Shown piece by piece: positions 36,698-44,813 of a stretch of 64,000 bases of DNA (within the stretch, counting starts at the first letter, position 1; every line of letters begins with the position of its first letter). The notes beneath the pieces are model-generated. The model had not been told where the DNA came from and searched no databases. It saw nothing but the letters and a program-made list of their open reading frames with translations. The stretch lies in NCBI RefSeq assembly GCF_018812025.1, contig NC_063045.1:55080457-55144456 (forward strand). The letters run 5' to 3'. The DNA comes from Megalobrama amblycephala (lineage: Eukaryota > Chordata > Actinopteri > Cypriniformes > Xenocyprididae). Position numbers and translations under genes: made by a program.

Positions 36698-37711
36698 TTA
36701 TTCATAATCTGTAAAAATATCCATGAGAGAGGAGGATGGCTCCAATATTTTAAGAGTTAAGATGTGTTTAACTGATATTTTAAACCAGCGATAAAATAAA
36801 GCATAGATAAGAGGATTTAGACTTGAGTTAACATACATAGTCCATATTAAAAATGTTATTGTGGCAGACGAGATTACCGTAGTCCCTGTTACAGACAATA
36901 TAGTGAATGGAATATAGCAAAGCAGATAAGCTGTCACAATGATTCCTAAAGTCATTGCAGCCTTTCTCTCAGATTTCCTCCTCACTGAACCTTCCATTAC
37001 ACATTTACCACCCTTCATCAGGGAGTTTAAAAGTTTTATTTGCTGATGTGCAACATAAAATATCCTCAAATATAAAGTTATAATCAGGGTACAAGGTAAC
37101 ACAAATGAAAAGAACAGGTCTGTGAATGTCCATGAAAAACTTACTACTAAATAGCACTTTCCATAGCACATGTCTTTTCTTTGGGAACTTTCAAAATATC
37201 TGCCACTTATTAAATAGCCAATGTTGTAGGTAGAGGAGAAAAACCAGCAGAGACAGATGCTTATTAAGGTTTTAGTTGTGGTTATTTTCTGTGGGTACAG
37301 TAAAGGGTGACACACAGCCACATAACGATCAACAGCAACTAAAACTAAATTACAAATAGATGTTGAGATAAGCAGTCCCATGATTATCATAAACAGGTCA
37401 CACAAAGTGTCTCCAAAGTACCAGCATGTCTCAATCAGTTTAATGGCTTCTGTGGGCATCACAATAAGTCCAACAAGCAGGTCAGCCACAGCCAGAGAGA
37501 GAATTATCAGGTTGGTTGGAGTGTGAAGCTTCTTGAAGTGAGAGATGGAGATGATCACCAGCAGGTTCACAAACACAGTCCATGCTGACAGCAATGAAAA
37601 AAACACATACATGAAATTGTATTCATATATGGAGCGTTTTCCCTTGATACATGATGAGTTGATGGCAGGAAAGCAGTATTGAGTCTCATGATCCTCTGTC
37701 TCATAGGCCAT
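36698..37711 (-). CDS. Trace amine-associated receptor (TAAR), gene C
   Basis: Intact 337-residue single-exon receptor, very close to the pseudogene at 21405-22963. Landmarks: NSS at 18-20, Asp2.50 at 77, Cys3.25 at 104, DRY 128-130, CYGKC in loop 2, Pro5.50 at 206, CYIP at 265-268 (Tyr for Trp6.48), NSSLNPLIY in TM7 and FYRWF. Met111 is at 3.32 and Asp198 at 5.42, the pattern of the teleost clade with TM5-based amine binding. Loop 3 differs from A and D (HQQIKLLNSL, RRKSERKAAM). The N-terminus has SIYEYN at 27-32, shared with gene D but not A or B, so small patches are shared in a mosaic way. Start fixed by MAYETEDHE and the TATA box 53 bp upstream. Ligand unknown. Confidence 0.95.
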   Translation of the reverse strand: MAYETEDHETQYCFPAINSSCIKGKRSIYEYNFMYVFFSLLSAWTVFVNLLVIISISHFKKLHTPTNLIILSLAVADLLVGLIVMPTEAIKLIETCWYFGDTLCDLFMIIMGLLISTSICNLVLVAVDRYVAVCHPLLYPQKITTTKTLISICLCWFFSSTYNIGYLISGRYFESSQRKDMCYGKCYLVVSFSWTFTDLFFSFVLPCTLIITLYLRIFYVAHQQIKLLNSLMKGGKCVMEGSVRRKSERKAAMTLGIIVTAYLLCYIPFTILSVTGTTVISSATITFLIWTMYVNSSLNPLIYALFYRWFKISVKHILTLKILEPSSSLMDIFTDYE

Positions 37712-37852
37712 GAGTGAGTCTCGTCCTGTTAGGAGTTTGTTCTGCTCTCCTTACTGTCCTTTCATTTATACAGTGTCTGGATCAGACTGACCAACCCATC
37801 TACCGCCCACTCTGATGCTGCATAATGACATAATTATTCTGAACTTTGGCAG
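37712..37852 (-). promoter_or_regulatory. Core promoter and 5' leader of TAAR gene C
   Basis: TATAAAT at 37764-37770 (minus strand). GAGTGGGCGG box near 37808 and, beyond it, CATTATGCAGCATC and AATAATTATG. The leader inverted repeat has one mismatch here (GTCCT opposite AGGAG on the plus strand). Confidence 0.75.
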
Positions 37853-38799
37853 TACAATTGCTGATCATAAGAGACAAATGGGAGACATGAAATTGTTTTT
37901 ACGTGATTCTATATCCACACCAATAGGTGTCAGTAGAAATATCATCACTATTTTTTTTTTTCCCAGACAGGATCACAATCAAAATTTTATCACAATTAGC
38001 ACATTTTTAAGTTGGGTTTTAAAAGTATTCGCAACTTACTGAATAGTACAGCCAAACTAATATTTTATCCATTTAGTCCAAAGTGAGGATGGGCGATATG
38101 ACCAATTTTACTTCACTTTATTTTATTTCATTATTTTATATATGTGATTAAAAATAAGAATAAAGATAAAAAATCAACAACAGCATGGCTTTACATTTTT
38201 CAGGCACATTAGGTCTTCAGGTAAGAAATTGAATAATCAAATGTAAAAAATAAATAAAGAAATAAATAAATAAAATAAAACTGCATATTCCATGTATGAA
38301 TTAAATATACTTTAATTCTTATTAAAGCTACAAAACTTATTCTTTTGTTGTTTGATTCACATAGATACATAGATAGCATCAGATACTGTATATTAGGCTT
38401 TAAGATCAAATGTACAGATCCAATATACATGCAATTTATACGACTGACAGACCGCAACGGTTGAAGTTAAAAATCATAATTTGTGTTCTACTGAAGAAAC
38501 AAAGTTTCTTATTTTCCTAACTTATTTTTCATTAATATTATTTTAATCCTTTTTAATCACACTGCACATAATAAGAAAAAATATCAAGCATTTTCCTTGA
38601 CAATATTAAAATTTTAAGCACAATTCAAAGCATTTCCGAACTTTCAAAACTGTACAATCCTATACATCTGGGGTATGATGAAGGTGAGTAAAACAATGAA
38701 AGAAATGTTCATGTTTGGTTGAAGTACACCTTTAATTAATGGCTACAAAATAATCAATAAATACACTTGGCATACACACAAAGAAGGACTACAAACCCC
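37853..38799. repeat. Junction between minus- and plus-strand TAAR blocks
   Basis: 37900-38250 is 5'-flank sequence shared with gene B. 38200-38590 is 3'-flank sequence shared with gene C (36000-36360), though no receptor follows. From about 38570 the sequence instead matches the upstream region of plus-strand gene E (55115-55290). One duplication unit has apparently lost its receptor where the orientation of the array switches. Confidence 0.65.
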
Positions 38800-38921
38800 C
38801 CTGAGAAAATAATGTCATCAGAGTGGGCGGTAGATGGATTGGTTGGTTTCATCCAGACACTGTATAAATGAAAGGACAGTAAGGAGAGCAGAACAAACTC
38901 CTAACAGGAGGAGACTCACTC
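38800..38921 (+). promoter_or_regulatory. TAAR-type promoter of the second LTR-split pseudogene
   Basis: AATAATGTCATCA, GAGTGGGCGG at 38821, TATAAAT at 38863-38869 and CTCCT-AAC-AGGAG at about 38899-38911, all intact in front of a dead gene. Confidence 0.75.
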
Positions 38922-40226
38922 ATGGCCTATGAGACAGAGAAACATGAGACTCAATACTGCTTTCTTGCCATCAACTCATCATGTATCAAAGGAAAACGCT
39001 CCAGATATGAATACAATATCATTTATCTGTTCATATCATTGCTTTCAGCATGGACTATGTAAGAAATTGTAGTCTGCCTCGACCCAGATTCCACTCCAAA
39101 GTATATTTTAGAATGAGCTCATCCCCAAAATGGCTTAATTATCATAGAGAAGAAGAAAGTCAACTGGTATAGTGTTTATGTACCATTTGGTTGATCAAAT
39201 CCTGAGCAAATGGTTATCAATTGTAGAATGGGAATGGGTGTGGGACACAGAGAACCATCTCAGACAATGAGGTGTCACAACTTCATTAACATACAGACCA
39301 CAGCTGGTAAAACATGAGAAACTACATTTACATGAAGAGTGCTAAACTGTAACAGGATAAAAGGTTTGAGATTTGGATGTTCTGGGTTCATTCCGACTCC
39401 GTTGAACCCAAGGTGCTATGTGTACTTTGTCACAGCTACGCTGCAATAAACTTCTTCATAGGGATCTTCAACGTCCATATCATCTTTTCCTACAACTGTG
39501 TTTCTGAACCTGCTAGTGATGATCTCCATCTCTCACTTCAAGAAGCTTCACACTCCAACCAACCTGCTCATTCTCTCTCTGGCTGTGGCCGACCTGCTTT
39601 TTGGACTTATTGTGAATCCCATAGAGGGCATCAAACAAATTGAGATGTGTTGGTACTTTGGAGACACTTACTGTGGAATATTTGCAATTACAGTTAGGTT
39701 GCTTCTTTCTTCATCTCTCAGTAATTTGGTTTTAATTGCTGTTGATCATTATGTGGCTGTGTGTAACCCTTTACTGTACCCACAGAAAATATGTATTGTC
39801 ATGAATAGTCTTGCTTGGACATTCACTGATTTGACCTTTTTATTCCTATTTCCTTGTGTAGTGATCATCTCTGTATATTTGAGGATATTTTATGTTGTAC
39901 AATGGCAAGTGAAAGTTATAAACTCTCTGATGAAGGGTGGTAAATGTGTAATGGAAGGGTCAGCAAGAAGGAAATCTGAGAGTAAAGCTGCTCTGACATT
40001 AGGAATCATTGTGACAGTTTATCTGTTCTCTTACAGAAACCACTGCAGTCTCTTCTACTACAATGACTTTCTAATATGGACTATGTATGTTAGTTGTGGT
40101 CTGAATCCTCTTATCTATGCTTTATTTTACAGCTGGTTTAAAATATCAGTTAAACACATCCTAACTCTTAAAATATTTCAGCCAGCATCATCTCTGATGG
40201 AAATATTTACAGATTGTCATTCATGA
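38922..40226 (+). pseudogene. TAAR pseudogene split by a second solo LTR
   Basis: A plus-strand TAAR of the E/F type. The N-terminus (38922-39057) reads up to TM1, with Leu for the conserved Pro15. It is then cut by a 437-bp solo LTR (39058-39494). The rest, 39495-40226, continues to the stop with more damage: DHY in place of DRY; a 120-bp in-frame deletion from the end of intracellular loop 2 through TM4 into loop 2; a 26-bp deletion plus a one-base loss that together keep frame but replace TM6 (no CWxP). Val3.32-Arg3.33 and Asp5.42 are still visible, as in E and F. The 242-codon open frame is therefore not a functional receptor. Confidence 0.92.
39058..39494 (+). mobile_element. Solo LTR (437 bp) in TM1 of a TAAR pseudogene
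   Basis: Starts TGTAAGAAATTG and ends TTTTCCTACA. Flanked by ACTA (39054-39057) and ACTG (39495-39498); intact paralogs read ACTG once, so a 4-bp duplication with one later change fits. GGATAAAAGG near 39355-39364 and AATAAA at 39445-39450 fit a promoter and poly-A signal in plus orientation. Sequence differs from the solo LTR at 21749. Confidence 0.8.
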
Positions 40227-40312
40227 TTGTAGCAGTGGGATTGTGGTAGTGGGGGTTGATATTTTTTTTTTTTTTGCACTTAGAGGACGACCTCTAATTC
40301 CCGTCTCTTAAA

Positions 40313-40841
40313 GGTGCTAAAGAGGATGTTTTGTTTTATACATTTTTGCAATATTACTTGAAACTGTCTTTACTAACTGATAAAAGACTATTTATTAGGT
40401 GCACTGAAAGAAATAATATTAATATACATCATCTGTGCACAAGGTAGGGCCTTAAAAACATCAGCCAATCGTTTACGCGATCATCGCCTTCTGGCTTGTC
40501 AATCACTGCCATGACGATCCATGTGAGAGACGCACGGCTGCGCGCTCCAGTAACTTTCCACACTCTACAGGCACCACATGCAATGTTTTTGTCAGGAGAC
40601 AGGAGTAACAACTGCAGATTATGAGTTACCTGCGATGAGTCCGACATAATGAATCCACTAACACGACACAGCGAATGCCGGTGGTAAACACTCGTGTTCC
40701 AATACTCGTGCACGAGTTTTGGGAGGCGTTCCCTCGAAATGAGCTGTGAAGGAGGGGGGTTGTTCTTACACATGTGCTTATTTAAAAAACTCACTAACAG
40801 TCTTTGGTTTCTCAGTCGACGAAAAGATCCTCTTTAGCACC
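40313..40841. mobile_element. Non-autonomous DNA transposon, GGTGCTAAAGAGGAT termini
   Basis: Perfect inverted termini GGTGCTAAAGAGGAT...ATCCTCTTTAGCACC. TTAAA lies at 40308-40312 and again at 40843-40847, one base from the right end. The paralogous flanks near 57100 and 60605 lack the insert. The 121-codon frame inside (minus strand) has no domain. Confidence 0.8.
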
Positions 40842-41110
40842 GTTAAAATACACAAATACTGCTATTAGGGCATATGTGATATGTTTTCACATGTTCAGGT
40901 ACAAGAATGAGCCATACGATTCAACAAACTACATTAACTCATTATTAAAGGCATAGTTCACACCCCCCCAAAAAAGTCTGTCATCATTTACTCACCCTCA
41001 TGTCTGATGTTAGACAGAATGACCATTCACTTTCATTGTCCATAAAAAAAGATGCAATGAACATAAATGGTGACTAAGGTTGCCAATATCTCTTCTGTGA
41101 GATAAGAAAG
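40842..41110. repeat. TAAR 3'-flank block shared with genes E and F
   Basis: Matches 57105-57215 and 60615-60725, confirming that the second LTR-split pseudogene is a duplicate of the E/F unit including its 3' flank. A CACCCTCATG-type segment near 40980-41050 is an additional dispersed repeat. Confidence 0.65.
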
Positions 41111-41234
41111 CATCACATCTTTGACTTCAGCTTTTATTTATTTATATAGCATATATGCTTTATAGTAATAGTTAAAACATACTTATATAAAAAGGTTTAC
41201 CATGCCTAGCAAATGAAGGCATGACGACACACTC

Positions 41235-41765
41235 TTAGACACACACCCTCACACAACTGTACAAATGAGATAAGTATAGAAGAAAAATTGAGAGCTCAGG
41301 CATGGCAGCCATCATAACTGAGGGCTCAGGCATGTCAGCCATTTTGACTGAGGGCTCAGATGTGGCAGCAATCTTGTGAAGAGACTCAGGCATGGCAGGC
41401 ATGATGTGAAGAGACTCAGACTTGGCAGGCATGACATGAACAGTCTCTGACTGGGCAGGCATGACATGAACAGTCTTTGGCTGGGCAGACATGATGTGAA
41501 CAGTCTCTGGCTGGGTAAGCATGACGTGAATAGTCCCTGGCTTGGTGGATACTGTGGAATTGCAGGGCCCCTCATCAACAAAACCCACAGTAAATAATGA
41601 GCCGCACAACAAAGCATTGTCTATATACTCTGCTAAGGAAAAACATTTTTTTTTCCCCCCAGGTAGCTGTGAACATATGGGTTCATTCAGACCCATATGA
41701 AAAATGTCCTTTAGGGCAATATCATTGAATTCTACCTGGCAGCACATTCCACAAAATTCCTCCAC
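41235..41765 (-). mobile_element. LTR-retrotransposon gag-like fragment with 10-residue repeats
   Basis: A 176-codon minus-strand frame begins EEFCGMCCQVEFNDIALKDI and passes into a repeat of about 30 bp (10 residues of the form ETVHVMPAQS, at least six degenerate copies). The first part resembles gag regions of fish LTR retrotransposons as I know them; I cannot verify this by search. It lies just inside an LTR of the same orientation. No protease or polymerase is present, so it is a fragment. Confidence 0.6.
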
Positions 41766-41824
41766 ATAGTCCTTGATGGCGTAGCAGGCTGACTGCTTGG
41801 TTCATTGTGCAAAGTTAAGTATTC

Positions 41825-42258
41825 TGTAAGAGATCCACTGGAGGCAAGCTTGAAGAACTCAAATGTAGCTTTATTTATTTCCAACATGAATCAAAACATA
41901 ACATAAACAAAGACTAGGCTTGACTTGGCTTGACTTGGCTTGGCTTTCCTTGGCTTAGCTTGGCTTGGCATGAAGCATATAACACAAAACTTACCAAAAG
42001 TGGTTACATGGACAACACTTGACAAAGAACAAGACAAACATGATGGCTTAAATACACACAGACTAGTGACTAACAAGTACCACCTGTGCACACTCAAACC
42101 AACTAAACAGGGGAGCACACAGCAGGATCACATGACTAGAACTTGACAAACAAGGGAAGCACATGGCAAACAGGAACATGAAACATGACAATGACTATAT
42201 ACAAAATAAGAGAAATGAAACTATATACATGAAACAAAACCCATCACCATCCACGACA
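41825..42258 (-). mobile_element. LTR (434 bp) upstream of the gag fragment
   Basis: On the minus strand it starts TGTCGTGGATGG and ends CTCTTACA, the TG...CA form. An A/T-rich AAATAAAG-type signal lies near 41867-41880. An imperfect CTTGG/CTTGA tandem run lies at 41917-41965. It precedes the gag-like frame in the same orientation, so it is probably the 5' LTR of a truncated element. Confidence 0.68.
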
Positions 42259-42287
42259 GTAACATGCTGTACTGTCGCCAAATACAG

Positions 42288-42404
42288 TTCACGAGTTCAC
42301 ACTTGCAAATAAGTCAGATAAATAAATAGTATGCGTATTTGCCGTGCTGTCCGAGGAGAGGGCTCCGAGCTCGGTATTTGGCCCGAACCCAGAGTACTCC
42401 CCCC
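42288..42404 (-). repeat. Ngaro split direct repeat B2
   Basis: 117-bp terminal repeat, the 3' end of the element on the minus strand. Differs from B1 at about three positions. Ends in a run of six C. Confidence 0.9.
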
Positions 42405-42491
42405 GTATTCTGGTTAAGGAAATAACCAGGCGCGTGTGAGATTGGTTAGGAAGATAACTATGCGAGAGTGAGGAGATGGGGTGGTGGAGGG

Positions 42492-42673
42492 ATGCTGAAG
42501 AACTGTCGAGGAACATGGGTGAGTTGACTGTGTATTTATAATGGTCTCCACTTATGCTGATTGGGTAGACTTGTTGATTACTTATTGCTGACAGCTGGTC
42601 AGAATGACGTGATGATTGAGAGGATCATTTGAAAGTGCTCCTCCCGAATTTTGTTAATGAAACATTATTTCAC
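42492..42673 (-). repeat. Ngaro split direct repeat A2
   Basis: 182-bp copy of the 5' terminal repeat A1, separated from B2 by 87 bp and touching B1. The A2/B1 junction reads TTTCAC-GAG. Confidence 0.9.
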
Positions 42674-42785
42674 GAGTTCACACTTGCAAATAAGTCAGAT
42701 AAATAAATAGTATGCGTATTTGGCGTGCTGTCCAAGGAGAGGGCTCCGAGCTCGGTATTTGGCCCAAACCCAGAGTACTCCCCCC
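42669..42785 (-). repeat. Ngaro split direct repeat B1
   Basis: Internal copy of B2, directly joined to A2 (shared TTCAC at 42669-42673). Confidence 0.9.
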
Positions 42786-43842
42786 AAAAATTTGCCACTG
42801 ACTCGGGACAGCAGCCAGAAAATGAAGTTGATAACCCCCAAAATTTGCAGAATGTGAACATGGTCGCCTATGGCAAGCTCCTGCCAGAGCGGTGGCTGTG
42901 GATCGAGACTTGGATGGAACAGAGCTCCTGCAGGAGCAGGGCAGGCGATGCTGCCATCCAATAAGCTGGTTGGATAGAGAATGAGCTCCTGCTGGGGAGG
43001 TGGCGATGAAACGCCTGTGATGGAGGAACTGAACTTCAGAATTGCTTTCCAATCATCCAGTGAATTGGTTGTACAGGGAATTGGATTCCTGTGGGAGCGG
43101 AAGAGATGATCCTGCTGAGACAATGTACGGTGTAGCGGAGCTCCTGTGGGAGCGAAGTAGATGACACTGCTGCGGCAGTGGAGCAAGTTGCATGGCGTGA
43201 CGGAGCTCCTGCGGGAGCGAAGTGGATGACACTGCTGCGGCAGTGGAGCAAGTTGCATGGCGTGACGGAGCTCCTGCGGGAGCGAAGTGGATGACGCTGC
43301 TGCGGCAGTGGAGCAAGTTTGCATGACGTGACGGAGCTCCTGCGGGAGCGAAGTGGATGACGCTGCTGCGGCAGTGGAGCAAGTTTGCATGGCATGATGG
43401 AGCTCCTGCTGGAGCAAAGAAGATGACACTGCTGCGGCACTGGAGCGGGTTTGAACTGATAAAAGGAACTCCTGCAGAGTGGAGTAGATGGCCACTGCGA
43501 CAGTGGACCAGACTTTCAACTTGCTTTCAACTATCCAATGAGCAAGTAGGACGGTGAGCCGAGCTCCTGTGAGCAGAGTAGATTACACTGCTGCGGCAGT
43601 TGAGCAAACTTGCTTTTCGACTTGCTTTCAACTGTCCTTAGGGTGAGTTTGGACAGAGAACTGACCTCCTGTGGGAACAGAGGAGGTCAGTGCACTGCTG
43701 CGGTGAAAGAATGAGGTGGGCTACTGGGTAGATGCTGCTACTGGGTAGATGCTGATGCGCAGAGGAGGTAAAATTGCTTCCATTGTTTAGTGGACTGGTG
43801 ATGTTAATTGGAGAGGATGCGGTGAGCCAGTAGGTTTGGGCT
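42786..43842 (-). repeat. Ngaro 3' non-coding region with 65-66-bp tandem repeats
   Basis: Between the recombinase stop and B1. A tandem array occupies about 43075-43610. Units of 65-66 bp share GAGCTCCTGCGGGAGCGAAG and GACGCTGCTGCGGCAGTGGA. Four central units (about 43135-43400) are nearly identical and the outer ones degenerate. Each unit has two short palindromes (CTCCTGCGGGAG, CTGCTGCGGCAG), so the RNA could form a series of hairpins. A 274-codon minus frame runs through it only because many units are 66 bp; I do not think it is a protein. Confidence 0.8.
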
Positions 43843-44805
43843 TTAGCTGATGAGGGTTTGTTGAGCTTTTTTGATGTGGAAACGATTGGAGTGGATATAG
43901 CTCTTGTAGGCTTCTGACGACCAGCGACCTAGTGCTTGAATCTGGTGTTGGGAAAGGCCTTTCTGAGCAGCTGTAGTTGCTGCACCTATGCGAAATGAAT
44001 GGCTAGAATAGTTGGCTGCTGGGATGCCAGATTGAATCAATACGGCCTTGAGGTGTTTCTGGAACCAGAAACGTGTGATGGGGTGGTTGGAGTCATCTGT
44101 GAAGAGTGGGTCAGATGGGAATTTGGCCTGCGAGCTCCTGAAATGGAGGTAAGCTAAAAGGGATTGGTATGGCTGGATTGGTGATGAGAGGTTGAAAATG
44201 TAGATAAAATGGCCTTTCCTTGTTTGATCTGTTTTGCTTTGTTTGATGAAATAAGAGATGGTATCATCATCTAGCACTGATAAATGTGAAATTGTCGGGT
44301 GGACCTTTGGATTAAAGTTGGATGTGATAGTGAGCTCTGAGCATCTGAGAAACCCGAAGAAAGCCAATATGAACATTGCATCCAGTGTGTGGGCAGTATT
44401 GATAGAGTGGTAGCCTCGGCGGAGAGTGGTGATACATTTGGTGAGTATGTCTAGTGTTATTGGTTGTCTGGCGTCTGGGCAGGTGGGTTGGGTTTTTTGG
44501 ATGCCTTTAATCAACATAGATGTCTGTGAATTGGCTATTTCTGATGAGGGTGAACCAAAAATGAGTTTGTGAAAAAACTGAATTCCGCTTAGATAACCCT
44601 TGATGGAGCTGGCTTGGAGGTTCTTAATCCTGTTGAGATAGGATATGAATGAAGTGATGGTGAGCAGTGAAAAATCCGGAAATAGCAGGCTGTATGTGGA
44701 GTGGAAAGACATAAAACATTTCCAAGCAGTTAGGTAGGATTGGAGGGTTCTGGGGGAAACGGCTTGGATAATGGAATTAAGAGAGGCGTCCAGCAGGGGT
44801 TTCAA
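43843..44805 (-). CDS. Tyrosine recombinase of the Ngaro-type element
   Basis: 320 residues. The catalytic set of the phage-integrase-like family is visible: Arg154 in FLRCSEL, Lys191 in KQSKTD, His269 and Arg272 in HSFRIGAAT, Trp295 in LGRW (the position often His), and Tyr300 or Tyr303 as nucleophile. It would cut and join the circular cDNA of the element into the genome without a DDE integrase. The open frame starts at a TTG, not an ATG. It is in the -1 frame relative to the RT gene and stays open back to a TGA at about 44917, overlapping the RT end by about 100 nt. A RT-recombinase fusion by -1 frameshifting is therefore plausible; initiation at a non-AUG codon is the alternative. No inactivating change seen. 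Confidence 0.88.
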   Translation of the reverse strand: MKPLLDASLNSIIQAVSPRTLQSYLTAWKCFMSFHSTYSLLFPDFSLLTITSFISYLNRIKNLQASSIKGYLSGIQFFHKLIFGSPSSEIANSQTSMLIKGIQKTQPTCPDARQPITLDILTKCITTLRRGYHSINTAHTLDAMFILAFFGFLRCSELTITSNFNPKVHPTISHLSVLDDDTISYFIKQSKTDQTRKGHFIYIFNLSSPIQPYQSLLAYLHFRSSQAKFPSDPLFTDDSNHPITRFWFQKHLKAVLIQSGIPAANYSSHSFRIGAATTAAQKGLSQHQIQALGRWSSEAYKSYIHSNRFHIKKAQQTLIS

Positions 44806-44813
44806 TGGGTGGT

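Noticed and set aside
39498..40226. 242-codon TAAR-like frame as a short functional receptor
   Set aside because: It lacks the N-terminus, TM4 and TM6 and has DHY for DRY; an LTR separates it from its promoter.
41312..41617. 101-codon frame with repeated CLPSQRLF
   Set aside because: It is an alternate frame of the gag-like 30-bp repeats on the same strand.
42695..43519. 274-codon minus-strand open frame in the Ngaro 3' region
   Set aside because: It is a translation of the tandem array; many units are 66 bp so stops are not met, other frames are equally open, and no domain is visible.
43075..43610. Regularly spaced repeats that could suggest a CRISPR-like array
   Set aside because: The units are contiguous 65-66-bp tandem repeats without unique spacers, within a eukaryotic retrotransposon.
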